64,000 nt of DNA from RYN-230 sp963770545 (GTDB lineage: Bacteria > Actinomycetota > Actinomycetes > Streptosporangiales > Streptosporangiaceae): NCBI GenBank assembly GCA_963770545.1, contig CAVYQF010000031.1:124001-188000 (forward strand). Direction: 5' to 3'. Below the pieces are notes generated by a model. That model had not been told where the DNA came from and ran no database searches. It saw only the letters and a list, made by a program, of their open reading frames with translations. Numbering within the stretch: the stretch's first letter is position 1; each line of letters starts with the position of its first letter. The position numbers and the translations under genes are program-made. Positions 9,679 through 17,596 of this stretch are shown here, one piece after another.

Positions 9679-11127
9679 TCAGGTGCGGTAGACCGTACTG
9701 CCATCGATGACGTCCTTGGACAGCCGCCGCATCAGGTAGAGCCCCTCCAGCGCAAACTCCAGCGCCGCGGCGGCCTCGCCGAACGACTCGCCGCCGTCCA
9801 TGCCGAGCCGGTCCATGATCCGGGCCAGGCCGGGGACCTCGCCGATCCGGTTCAGCAGCGTGGCCGCGGGCACCAGGTCGCCGGTCTCCACCGAGCCGCC
9901 TTCCTCGAAGGTGGCCAGCAGCCCGCTCAGGTCGGCGCTGCCGAGCCGGGACCGGAACGTGTCCGCGACGGCCCGCCGGAGCAGGTGCTCGAGGACCTCG
10001 GTTTCCCGGCCCTCCTCGCTGACCTCGAACTCCACCTTGCCGCGCAGGCTGCTGACCACGGGGGGCAGGTCACAGATCCGCGCGACCGGCTGCGCCTCCC
10101 CGGTCAGCGCGGCCCGCCGCACGGCGGAGGCGGCCACGGACTCGGCCGCGGCGATCGCGAACCGGGCCGAGACGCCGGACCGCGAGTCCACCGCGGGCGA
10201 GGACCGGACCAGCCGGGTGAACCGCGCGATGACCTCCACCAGGTGCTCAGGCAGGTCCGCCCCGGGGTCGGGGCCGTCCCAGGCGACCAGCGCCTCCTGC
10301 TGGGTCAGCGCGAGTTCCTCGTCCAGCGTGAGCGGGTAGTGGGTGCGGATCTCCGCGCCGAAGCGGTCCTTCAGCGGGGTGATGATCCGGCCGCGGTTGG
10401 TGTAGTCCTCGGGGTTGGCGCTGGCTACCAGGATCAGGTCGAGCGGCAGCCGCAGCGAGTAGCCACGCACGCCGATGTCCCGTTCCTCCAGCACGTTGAG
10501 CAGGGCGACCTGGATGCGCTCGGCCAGGTCGGGAAGTTCGTTGAGGCAGAAAACGCCCCGGTTGGTCCGCGGGACCAGCCCGAAGTGGATCGTCTCGGGG
10601 TCACCCAGGGTCCGGCCCTCGGCCACCTTGACCGGGTCGATGTCGCCGATCAGGTCACCCACACTGGTGTCAGGGGTGGCCAGCTTCTCGCCGTAGCGCT
10701 CGCTGCGGTGCCGCCAGGTGATCGGCAGGTCGTCGCCCTGCTCCGCGGCCAGGCGCTGGCATCGCGCGCAGACCGGCTGGTAGGGATGGTCGTTGATCTC
10801 ACAGCCCGCGACCGCGGGCGTCCACTCGTCGAGCAGGACGGACAGGGTCCGGATCAGGCGCGTCTTGCCCTGGCCGCGCTCGCCCAGCAGGATCGTGTCG
10901 TGGCCGGCCAGCAGGGCCCGCTCCACGTGGGGGAGCACCGTCTGGTCGAATCCGACGATGCCGGGAAACCTTTCCTCTCCGGCGCGCATCCTGGCCAGCA
11001 GGTTGCGCCGGATCTCCTCTTTAACGGTCTCGAATTCGTGCCCGCTGGCGCGCAGCTCGCCCAGGGTGGTGGCGGCGGGGCGGGGCAGGGTTCCGTCGGC
11101 TGCATGTGTCTCGTTGTCTGGCTGCAC
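9679..11127 (-). CDS. AAA ATPase, magnesium chelatase I/MoxR type
   Basis: About 482 residues from GTG 11127, where the protein reads VQPDNETHAAD. Longer starts give only Arg-rich sequence without a ribosome binding site. Walker A is GERGQGKTRLIRT; Walker B and the following segment are GVFCLNELPDLAERIQVALLNVLEE; sensor 1 is LVASANPEDYTNRGRI. The cysteines in YQPVCARCQ may bind zinc. The gene is the first of an operon with the VWA gene and is divergent from ilvA. As in other chelatase I/D pairs, the ATPase ring is expected to act with the VWA protein on an unidentified client. Confidence 0.88.
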   Translation of the reverse strand: MQPDNETHAADGTLPRPAATTLGELRASGHEFETVKEEIRRNLLARMRAGEERFPGIVGFDQTVLPHVERALLAGHDTILLGERGQGKTRLIRTLSVLLDEWTPAVAGCEINDHPYQPVCARCQRLAAEQGDDLPITWRHRSERYGEKLATPDTSVGDLIGDIDPVKVAEGRTLGDPETIHFGLVPRTNRGVFCLNELPDLAERIQVALLNVLEERDIGVRGYSLRLPLDLILVASANPEDYTNRGRIITPLKDRFGAEIRTHYPLTLDEELALTQQEALVAWDGPDPGADLPEHLVEVIARFTRLVRSSPAVDSRSGVSARFAIAAAESVAASAVRRAALTGEAQPVARICDLPPVVSSLRGKVEFEVSEEGRETEVLEHLLRRAVADTFRSRLGSADLSGLLATFEEGGSVETGDLVPAATLLNRIGEVPGLARIMDRLGMDGGESFGEAAAALEFALEGLYLMRRLSKDVIDGSTVYRT

Positions 11128-11229
11128 TCTTTCGACACTACGTCCATGTCGGCGCGCTCTGCATCTCGAGCGACGACAGGCCCGCACCGGGCGGCCGGGT
11201 CACGGCCGGCGGAATGCGACACTGCAGGG

Positions 11230-12450
11230 ATGGCGATGACCTCCCCCACCGTGAGCGCCGACGACGTGGCCGCCGCTCGCAAGGTACTGCGCGACATCCT
11301 GCCGCCGACGCCGATGCTGCACTCCAGGGTGCTGTCTGAGCGGCTCGGCGGTCCTGTGTTCCTCAAGTGCGAGAACCTGCAGCGCACCGGCTCGTTCAAG
11401 GCCCGCGGGGGTTACCTGCGGATCTCCCGGCTCAGCGAGGAGGAACGGGCCCGCGGCGTGGTGGCGGCCAGCGCCGGCAACCACGCCCAGGGGGTGGCGT
11501 TCGCCGCCGCGCTGCTCGGCGTGAAGGCCACCGTGATCATGCCGGAGGGCGCCCAGCTGCCCAAGATCGAGGCGACCCGGGGCTACGGCGCGGACATCGT
11601 CATGCGCGGCTCGACCGTGGACGACGCGGTGGAGTACGCGCGCGAATACTCGGCCGAAACCGGCGCGGTGCTCATCCACCCATTCGATCATCCGGACATC
11701 GTCGCGGGCCAGGGCACCCTCGGACTGGAGATCCTGGAGCAGTGCCCGCAGGTCCGCACCGTCGCGATCCCGGTCGGCGGGGGCGGCGTGGCCGCCGGGG
11801 TCACGGTCGCGATCAAGTCCGCGGACCCGTCGATCGCCGTGGTCGGCGTGCAGGCCGAGTCGGTCGCGGCCTACCCGGCCTCGCTGGCGGCCGGCCACCC
11901 GGTCCGGGTGCAGCACGCCGCGACCATGGCCGACGGCATCGCGGTCTGCCTGCCCGGGGAGATCCCGTTCGGGATCATCTCCGGGTTCGGTGTGCACGTG
12001 CTGACCGTGTCTGAGGAGAGCCTGTCCCGGGCCCTGCTGCTGTGCCTGGAGCGCGCCAAGCAGGTGGTCGAGCCGGCCGGGGCGGCCGCCGTGGCCGGGC
12101 TGATGGAGAACGCCGGCATGTTCGAGCCGCCGGTGGTGGCCGTGCTGTCCGGCGGCAACATCGACCCGCTGCTGCTGGCCAAGGTGCTGCGGCACGGCCT
12201 GGCTGCGGCCGGCCGCTACCTGACCTTCCGGTGCCGGATCCCGGACCGTCCCGGCGCGCTGGCCAGCCTGCTGGCCGCGGTGGCCGGCCTGGGCGCGAAC
12301 GTGCTCGACGTGATGCACGAGCGGATCACGCCGCGGCTGCGGGTAGACGAGGTCGAGGTGCTGCTGCAGGTCGAGACGCGCGGCCCGGCGCACTGCGACG
12401 ACGTGATCAGCCAGCTCCGCCAGGATGGCTACCACCTGATGTTCCGGTGA
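11230..12450 (+). CDS. ilvA: Threonine ammonia-lyase (threonine dehydratase) with ACT domain
   Basis: This PLP enzyme deaminates threonine to 2-oxobutyrate, which feeds isoleucine synthesis or threonine breakdown. From ATG 11230 the protein has 406 residues; ATG 11236 is equally possible. The cofactor lysine is K57 in RTGSFKARGG, the substrate loop is SAGNHAQG and the phosphate loop is GGGGVAAG. The last 80 residues (FRCRIPDRPGALASLLAAVAGLGANVLDV) form one ACT domain, as in the short ilvA/tdcB-like form. The reading frame stays open for 3.6 kb upstream, but only because that DNA is antisense to the VWA/AAA genes. Confidence 0.93.
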   Translation: MAMTSPTVSADDVAAARKVLRDILPPTPMLHSRVLSERLGGPVFLKCENLQRTGSFKARGGYLRISRLSEEERARGVVAASAGNHAQGVAFAAALLGVKATVIMPEGAQLPKIEATRGYGADIVMRGSTVDDAVEYAREYSAETGAVLIHPFDHPDIVAGQGTLGLEILEQCPQVRTVAIPVGGGGVAAGVTVAIKSADPSIAVVGVQAESVAAYPASLAAGHPVRVQHAATMADGIAVCLPGEIPFGIISGFGVHVLTVSEESLSRALLLCLERAKQVVEPAGAAAVAGLMENAGMFEPPVVAVLSGGNIDPLLLAKVLRHGLAAAGRYLTFRCRIPDRPGALASLLAAVAGLGANVLDVMHERITPRLRVDEVEVLLQVETRGPAHCDDVISQLRQDGYHLMFR

Positions 12451-12487
12451 GCGGCCTCCTGGCCGGGTGAGTCGCCCGGGCGGCCGC
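12451..12487. terminator. Bidirectional hairpin between ilvA and hppD
   Basis: GCGGCC (12451-12456) pairs with GGCCGC (12482-12487), and CCGGG (12463-12467) with CCCGG (12475-12479). The structure fills the 39-base gap between the convergent ends of ilvA and hppD. No U-tract follows, as is common in actinobacteria. Confidence 0.6.
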
Positions 12488-12489
12488 CC

Positions 12490-13590
12490 CTACAGGTTCC
12501 CGCGCCGGGCCTGCTCCCGCTCGATCGCCTCGAACAGCGCCTTGAAGTTGCCCTTGCCGAAGCCGTCCGAGCCGTGCCGCTCGATCAGCTCGAAGAACAC
12601 CGTGGGCCGGTCCTGCACCGGCTTGGTGAAGATCTGCAGCAGGTAGCCGTCTTCGTCCCGGTCGGCCAGGATGCGCAGCTCACGCATGGTCTCTATGGCC
12701 ACCCGGGTGCTCCCGGCCCACTCGCCGAGGGTGTCGTAATAACTATCCGGCGTGTCCAGGAACTCCACCCCCGCGGCCTTCATGGCCCGAACGGTGGCCA
12801 CGATGTCATCACAAGTCAGCGCGAGGTGCTGGACCCCGGGGCCGCCGTAGAACTCCAGGTACTCATCGATCTGGGACTTCTTCTTGCCCGCCGCGGGCTC
12901 GTTGATGGGGAACTTGACCGTCCGGGAGCCGTCCGCGACCACCTTGCTCATCAGCGCGGAGTACTCGGTGGCGATGTCGTCACCGACGAACTCCTTCATG
13001 TTCGTGAAGCCCATCACCCGCTGGTAGAAGCCCACCCACTCGTCCATCCGGCCCAGTTCCACGTTGCCCACGCAGTGGTCGATGGCGGTGAACAGCGGCT
13101 GGGCGGGCGGGGTCAGCATGGGCGGGGCCGCGACGTACCCAGGCAGGTACGGACCGCTGTAGGAGGACCGCTCCACCAGCGTGTGCTGGGTATCCCCGTA
13201 GGCCGCGATGCTGGCTAGCACCACCTTGCCCTGCTCGTCCTCCACGATCTGCGGCTCGGCCAGGCTGCGCGCCCCATGGCTGGTCGCGTACTTGTAGGCG
13301 GCCTCCGCGGACTGCACCCCCAGGGCCAGGTCGATCACCCCGTCGCCGTGCGCCTCGACGTGCCGGGCCAGGGCCGTGCCGGGCCGCACCGGGCCGCGCA
13401 GCACGAACCGCGCCGTGCCGGACTCGAGCACGTACGCGACCTCGTCGCGGCACCCGGTCTCCGGGCCGCGGTAGGCCACGCAGCGCATCCCGAACGCGGA
13501 GGAGTAATAGTGCGCGGCCTGCCGCGCGTTGCCCACCGCGAAGACCACCGCGTCCATGCCGGTGACCGGGAAGTCGTCTGCAGCACTCAT
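12490..13590 (-). CDS. hppD: 4-hydroxyphenylpyruvate dioxygenase
   Basis: This Fe(II) enzyme converts 4-hydroxyphenylpyruvate to homogentisate in tyrosine breakdown. The 366-residue protein starts at MSAADDFPVTGMDAVVF with AGGGAG upstream. It has two vicinal-oxygen-chelate halves. Iron ligands are expected at the histidine in AIDHCVGNVEL, the histidine in PGVQHLALTCDDI and the glutamate in VFFELIERHG. The C-terminal FGKGNFKALFEAIEREQARRG is the family tail. A Lrp-type regulator gene is divergent and probably controls it. No homogentisate dioxygenase gene is in view. Confidence 0.95.
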   Translation of the reverse strand: MSAADDFPVTGMDAVVFAVGNARQAAHYYSSAFGMRCVAYRGPETGCRDEVAYVLESGTARFVLRGPVRPGTALARHVEAHGDGVIDLALGVQSAEAAYKYATSHGARSLAEPQIVEDEQGKVVLASIAAYGDTQHTLVERSSYSGPYLPGYVAAPPMLTPPAQPLFTAIDHCVGNVELGRMDEWVGFYQRVMGFTNMKEFVGDDIATEYSALMSKVVADGSRTVKFPINEPAAGKKKSQIDEYLEFYGGPGVQHLALTCDDIVATVRAMKAAGVEFLDTPDSYYDTLGEWAGSTRVAIETMRELRILADRDEDGYLLQIFTKPVQDRPTVFFELIERHGSDGFGKGNFKALFEAIEREQARRGNL

Positions 13591-13712
13591 GGCATGCTCC
13601 CTCAGGCTCGTCGTGGTCCTGGGAGCAGCATCAGCCTCGCATGGCAGTGTGTGCAACAGTGGCTTGATTTGCTGGTCAACTTGTCTATTCTCTAACGAAA
13701 ATCGATGCCAAA

Positions 13713-13722
13713 GCTGTACAGC
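13713..13722. promoter_or_regulatory. Palindrome GCTGTACAGC in the hppD/Lrp divergent spacer
   Basis: A perfect 10-bp palindrome sits between the divergent starts of hppD (13590) and the Lrp regulator (13768). It is a reasonable candidate for part of a Lrp/AsnC binding site, next to an AT-richer stretch at about 13680-13712. Confidence 0.35.
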
Positions 13723-13767
13723 ATGCGCCCATGTACCTGGGCGCCGGTCCCATGGAGGTGATCCCCG

Positions 13768-14346
13768 GTGATCGATGGCCTGGATGCCCGGCTCATCGGA
13801 CTGCTGGCCGCTGAGCCCCGGGTCGGGGTGCTGGAGGCCTCGCGCCGGCTCGGCGTGGCCCGCGGCACGGTCCAGGCCCGCCTGGACCGGCTGCACGCCC
13901 GCGGGGTGATCACCGGGTACGGGCCGGAGGTGGACCCGGTAGCCCTGGCGCACGGCGTGACGGCCTTCGTCACGCTGGAGATCCGCCAGCCGGGCGGGCA
14001 CGACCCGGTGGCCGGGCGGCTGGCCGCGATCCCGGAAGTGCTGGAGGCGCACACGATCACCGGGCCGGCCGACATGCTCTGCCGGGTGGTGGCCCGCACC
14101 AACGCCGACCTGCAGCGGGTCATCGACGCGATCGTGGACGTGTCCGGGGTGGAGCGGGCTTCCACGGTGATCGCGCTGGCCACGCCCCTGCCGTACCGGG
14201 TGCTGCCCCTCGTCCAGTCCGTAGCGCGAGGTACCAGCCCTGCTGACTTGGCTCAGTCCACCGATCAGGCCAGGCCCATCGATCAGGCCGGGCCCACAGA
14301 TCAGGCCGGGCCCACCGATCAGGCCGGGCCCACCGGCTTGGCCTAA
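13768..14346 (+). CDS. Lrp/AsnC-family transcriptional regulator
   Basis: A 192-residue protein with an N-terminal winged helix (LDARLIGLLAAEPRVGVLEASRRLGVARGTVQARLDRLHARGVI), then the AsnC ligand domain (about 65-150, with GPADMLCRVVARTNADLQRVIDAIVDVSGV). GTG 13768 has GGAGG nine bases upstream. It is divergent from hppD, so control of tyrosine breakdown is the natural inference. The last 30 residues are a Gln-Ala-(Gly/Arg)-Pro repeat encoded by four 18-bp tandem repeats, not seen in typical family members. Its stop overlaps the stop of the TetR gene by four bases. Confidence 0.88.
   Translation: MIDGLDARLIGLLAAEPRVGVLEASRRLGVARGTVQARLDRLHARGVITGYGPEVDPVALAHGVTAFVTLEIRQPGGHDPVAGRLAAIPEVLEAHTITGPADMLCRVVARTNADLQRVIDAIVDVSGVERASTVIALATPLPYRVLPLVQSVARGTSPADLAQSTDQARPIDQAGPTDQAGPTDQAGPTGLA
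14263..14334. repeat. Four tandem 18-bp repeats in the Lrp gene tail
   Basis: The unit GATCAGGCCGGGCCCACC recurs at 14263, 14281, 14299 and 14317 with few changes. It encodes a six-residue period (DQAGPT) and lengthens the C-terminus. It resembles the other gene-end duplications in this window, but here it is in frame, before the stop. Confidence 0.9.
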
Positions 14347-14948
14347 CTCACCGGCTGCTTAACTCCCGCCAGCTCACACGCGGTCTCCAGCGCGATGTCG
14401 TGCAGCTCGCCCGGGGCGCCAGCGTCCTCGTCGAACAGCATGCATGAGATCCCGACCGAGACCACGGCCACCGACGCCCGGACCCGGTCCCGCAGCGGGG
14501 CGTCCGGGCCCGCCAGCAGATCGCGCAGGCGCTCGAACTGCGTCCGGAACAGCTTCTGGCGGTCTCGGCGGCCCTCGCTCATCAGCTGGTGCACGGCGGC
14601 CTGGTTCTGCTCCAGGAACCTCATCACGGGCAGGCGATGGCCGACGATCACGCTGTAGCGGTCGAGCAGGAGGCCCCGGGTCTCGTCGGTGCGCGGCTGC
14701 GCGGCGCCCCAGGCGATGAGCGCGTCCAGGTCGGTCACGTAGTCCTCGGTGAAGCTGCGGACGATGTCCTCTTTGGACTTGAAGTGGTAATACAGGGCGG
14801 CCTTGGTGACGCCGAGCCGCTCGGCGATCTCGCGCAGCGAGGTCTTCTCGTACCCGTGCTCCGCGAACAGCTCGAGGGCCACGGCCTGGATCCGCTCCCG
14901 GGTGTCACCCCGGGCCCGCCGCGGCGGCTGGTCAGTCTTGTCGTCCAT
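14343..14948 (-). CDS. TetR-family repressor
   Basis: A 201-residue protein with the TetR helix-turn-helix at about residues 16-62 (RERIQAVALELFAEHGYEKTS, then REIAERLGVTKAALYYHFKSKEDIV). The rest is a helical ligand-binding domain. It is divergent from the drug-efflux MFS gene. An inverted repeat CTTACT-N12-AGTAAG between them fits its operator, so it probably represses both genes until an effluxed compound binds. The start at ATG 14948 precedes MDDKTDQPPRRARGDTRERI. Confidence 0.9.
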   Translation of the reverse strand: MDDKTDQPPRRARGDTRERIQAVALELFAEHGYEKTSLREIAERLGVTKAALYYHFKSKEDIVRSFTEDYVTDLDALIAWGAAQPRTDETRGLLLDRYSVIVGHRLPVMRFLEQNQAAVHQLMSEGRRDRQKLFRTQFERLRDLLAGPDAPLRDRVRASVAVVSVGISCMLFDEDAGAPGELHDIALETACELAGVKQPVS

Positions 14949-15013
14949 CGTTCATCCGCCTTTGCCGGGCTGTCCGGACCGTCTCACCACGAGCCGGTCC
15001 GCCTGGCTCTAAA

Positions 15014-15037
15014 CTTACTTGACGCCCGGTTAGTAAG
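15014..15037. promoter_or_regulatory. TetR operator candidate CTTACT-N12-AGTAAG
   Basis: The inverted repeat lies in the TetR/MFS divergent spacer. A related half-site (AAGTAAGTAG) follows near 15073-15082. The sequence resembles operators of multidrug-pump repressors built on TTACT/AGTAA arms. Binding by the adjacent TetR protein is inferred. Confidence 0.6.
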
Positions 15038-15104
15038 CGCCCTAGTCTGGGGCCTCATACTAGCCGGTCGGCAAGTAAGTAGCCATTTCATCCCTGGGGT
15101 CGGC

Positions 15105-16676
15105 ATGACAGACACGCAGGCCGCGACGGCACCGGGCGCCAGTCCTGAGCCCGGTACCAAGATGCGGCGCGAGGTACTCGTGGTGCTGCCGGGGCTGCTC
15201 CTGGCCATCATGCTGGCCATGCTGGACCAGCTCATCGTGGGCACCGCGCTGCCCCGCATCGTGGGCAGCCTGGGCGGCGTCGCGCACCTGTCCTGGGTGG
15301 TCACCGCCTATGTGCTGGCCTCGACCATCACCACCCCGCTGTACGGGAAGCTCGGCGACATGTACGGCCGCAAGCGGCTGTTCATGACGGCCATCGTGAT
15401 TTTCCTGGCCGGTTCCGCGGCCGCCGGGCTGTCCCAGTCGATGGCCGAGCTCATCACGTTCCGGGCCATCCAAGGGCTCGGCGCGGGCGGCCTGATGGTC
15501 AGCGCCATCGCGATCATCGGTGACCTGGTCTCGCCCCGCGAGCGGGGCCAGTACATGGGCTACATCATGGCCGTGATGATGATCGCCACCATCGGCGGCC
15601 CGCTGCTCGGCGGATTCATCACCGACAGCTTCTCGTGGCGCTGGATCTTCTACATCAACCTGCCGATCGGCGGTGTGGCCCTGGCCTACCTGGCCGCGAC
15701 CCTGCACCTGCCCCGGCGCCGGGTCGAGCACCGGGTGGATTACCTGGGCGCGCTGGTCCTGGCCGTGGCCACCACCGCGATCGTGCTCGTCTCCACCTGG
15801 GGTGGCAGCCGGTACGCCTGGGCATCGCCCCAGATCCTCGGGCTCTGCGTGGTGGCCGTGGTGGCCGTGGCCTTGTTCATCATGATCGAGGCGCGGGTGG
15901 CCGAGCCGATCCTTCCTCTGCACGTCTTCCGCAACCGGAACTTCTCGGTGGTCACCGGGCTCAGCTTCCTGGCCGGGCTGGCCATGTTCGGCGCGATCAC
16001 GTTCCTGCCGCTGTACCAGCAGACCGTGCAGGGCGCCTCGCCGACGGTCAGCGGCCTGCTGCTCACGCCCATGATGGTCGGGGTGATGATCACCTCGCTC
16101 ATCGCCGGCCAGATCACCACCCGGACGGGCCGGTACAAGGCCCTGCCGATTCTCGGCGCGGCGGGGATGACCATTGGGATGTGGCTGCTGTCCCTGCTGG
16201 GGGTGAACACCAGCCGGGTGACCTCCAGCCTGTACATGGTGGTGCTGGGCCTCGGCATGGGCTTCCTCATGCAGATGACCACGCTGATCGCGCAGAACAG
16301 TGTGCAGCTCCGCGACATCGGCGTGGCCAGCAGCTCGCGGCTGTTCTTCCAGCAGATCGGCGGGTCGATCGGGGTGTCGGCGTTCGGCGCCATCTTCGCC
16401 CGGCGGCTGGCCGACGCGCTAACGGCCGTGTCACCCGGCGTGCACATGTCCACCAGCGGCGGCCAGTTCGACCCGGCCACGGTCAAGTCGCTGCCCGCGG
16501 CCATCCAGCACGACGTGTACTACGCGGTCTCCTACGCGATCCACGGGGTGTTCCTGTGGGCCATCCCCGCGGCCGCGCTGGCCTTCGTCCTGGCCTGGTT
16601 CATCAAAGAGGTGCCGCTGCGCGGCCGCACCGCCCCCGGCGACGCCGAGGCCCCCGCCCCCGAACTGGTCGCCTGA
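15105..16676 (+). CDS. DHA2-type (EmrB/QacA) drug-efflux transporter of the MFS
   Basis: A 523-residue, 14-helix proton-driven exporter. ATG 15105 (MTDTQAATAPGAS) is chosen; the open frame reaches back to 14589 only as antisense of tetR. Motif A-like GKLGDMYGRKRLF follows the second helix. Motif C-like LLGGFITDSFSWRWIFYINLPIGG, typical of the 14-helix DHA2 class, lies at about residues 165-188. The second half is again hydrophobic and ends with a short polar tail. With the divergent TetR gene it forms a standard inducible efflux pair. The substrate is unknown. Confidence 0.92.
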   Translation: MTDTQAATAPGASPEPGTKMRREVLVVLPGLLLAIMLAMLDQLIVGTALPRIVGSLGGVAHLSWVVTAYVLASTITTPLYGKLGDMYGRKRLFMTAIVIFLAGSAAAGLSQSMAELITFRAIQGLGAGGLMVSAIAIIGDLVSPRERGQYMGYIMAVMMIATIGGPLLGGFITDSFSWRWIFYINLPIGGVALAYLAATLHLPRRRVEHRVDYLGALVLAVATTAIVLVSTWGGSRYAWASPQILGLCVVAVVAVALFIMIEARVAEPILPLHVFRNRNFSVVTGLSFLAGLAMFGAITFLPLYQQTVQGASPTVSGLLLTPMMVGVMITSLIAGQITTRTGRYKALPILGAAGMTIGMWLLSLLGVNTSRVTSSLYMVVLGLGMGFLMQMTTLIAQNSVQLRDIGVASSSRLFFQQIGGSIGVSAFGAIFARRLADALTAVSPGVHMSTSGGQFDPATVKSLPAAIQHDVYYAVSYAIHGVFLWAIPAAALAFVLAWFIKEVPLRGRTAPGDAEAPAPELVA

Positions 16677-16707
16677 CCCCTGCCCAACGTCCACACCCCT
16701 CCCAACG

Positions 16708-16757
16708 TCAACGTGGTGGCTTTTGCCCCTTATAAGGGGCAAAAGCCACCACGTTGA
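16708..16757. terminator. Perfect 50-bp palindrome, bidirectional terminator
   Basis: Left arm TCAACGTGGTGGCTTTTGCC (16708-16727) continues through CCTTA to the centre at 16732/16733. Its exact complement runs to 16757, giving 25 matched pairs without a mismatch. It sits between the convergent ends of the MFS gene (16676) and greA (16770). The inner core is a run of four T then GCCCC against GGGGC then four A. It would form a very stable hairpin, or a cruciform, on either strand. Confidence 0.85.
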
Positions 16758-16769
16758 TGCTCTCGGGGG

Positions 16770-17270
16770 TCAGCTCCCGATGTAGGGGACCGCCTCGAGG
16801 ATCTCGACCTTGGCCGCCCGGCCGTTCGGCAGCTGGTAGGTGGCGGAGTCACCGATCTTCTTGCCGTTGATCGCACTGCCCAGCGGCGAGCGCGGCGAGT
16901 AGACGTCGATCGGCGCGCCGCTCTCCTCCCGGGAGGCCAGCAGGAAGGTCACCTCATCGTCGTCGCCCTCGAACCGGATGGTCACCGTCATCCCCGGCCC
17001 GACCACCCCGTCTGTCCGCGGCGGCTCACCCACCTGGGCATGCTGCAGGATGTGCGCGAGCTGGATGATCCGGCCCTCGATCTTGCCCTGCTCCTCCTTG
17101 GCGGCGTGGTAGCCGCCGTTCTCGCGCAGGTCGCCCTCGTCCCGCGCGGCCTCGATCTTCTTGGCAATATCGACCCGCCCGGGCCCCGAGAGGTAGTCGT
17201 GCTCCGACTTAAGCCGGTCGTACGCCTCCTGGGTGAGCCAGGTGAGGCTGTCGCTGTTCGTCTCGGTCAC
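16770..17270 (-). CDS. greA: Transcription elongation factor GreA
   Basis: GreA rescues backtracked RNA polymerase by stimulating transcript cleavage. The protein has 166 residues from GTG 17270, with AGGAG a few bases upstream. The N-terminal coiled coil (about 1-80) includes LTQEAYDRLKSEHDYL and the tip acidic pair in ARDEGDLRENGGYHAAKEEQ, with the D and E that coordinate Mg2+. The C-terminal FKBP-like domain has SPLGSAINGKKIGDSATYQLPNG. The gene is divergent from mca, as in mycobacteria and Streptomyces. The DUF4307 gene usually found between them is not apparent. Confidence 0.95.
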   Translation of the reverse strand: MTETNSDSLTWLTQEAYDRLKSEHDYLSGPGRVDIAKKIEAARDEGDLRENGGYHAAKEEQGKIEGRIIQLAHILQHAQVGEPPRTDGVVGPGMTVTIRFEGDDDEVTFLLASREESGAPIDVYSPRSPLGSAINGKKIGDSATYQLPNGRAAKVEILEAVPYIGS

Positions 17271-17596
17271 GGGTACTCCTTGCCTGCAGTGCGGACACTT
17301 GGATCCGCTTGAGCCATGCGCGGCTCCTCGGGGGTAATCCTTTGAGGCTAACAAGGCCGGACAAGTACGTCGCGCCCCAATCCGTTCCCGGCACGCCAGC
17401 CTTGACGCCGCTGCGTCATCAGAGCCCGCCACTATACGGGAATGTCGTCGCGGGCCAAGCGCGTTGTCCTGCACAATGTTCTGTCTGCGATCCGCCGGCG
17501 GGGTACTGCCCGGGTGCACCTGCCGGGGTGCCCAGCCGGGTACGCAGAGCGCCGGTTTCCTATTGACTCTTCCTGTGCGAGGGGAATTCGATTCGC
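17271..17596. other. 326-bp divergent spacer between greA and mca
   Basis: This spacer must hold promoters for both genes. I see no convincing ORF with a ribosome binding site. In the related gene orders I recall, a DUF4307 membrane-protein gene lies here; no hydrophobic reading frame of that kind is visible. Confidence 0.5.

Noticed and set aside
7579..11229. Very long plus-strand open frame running into ilvA (would give a 1623-residue protein)
   Set aside because: It is antisense to the VWA and AAA genes; in GC-rich DNA the complementary frame often lacks stops. The protein upstream of the ilvA ATG is low-complexity His/Arg/Gly/Pro sequence with no family resemblance.
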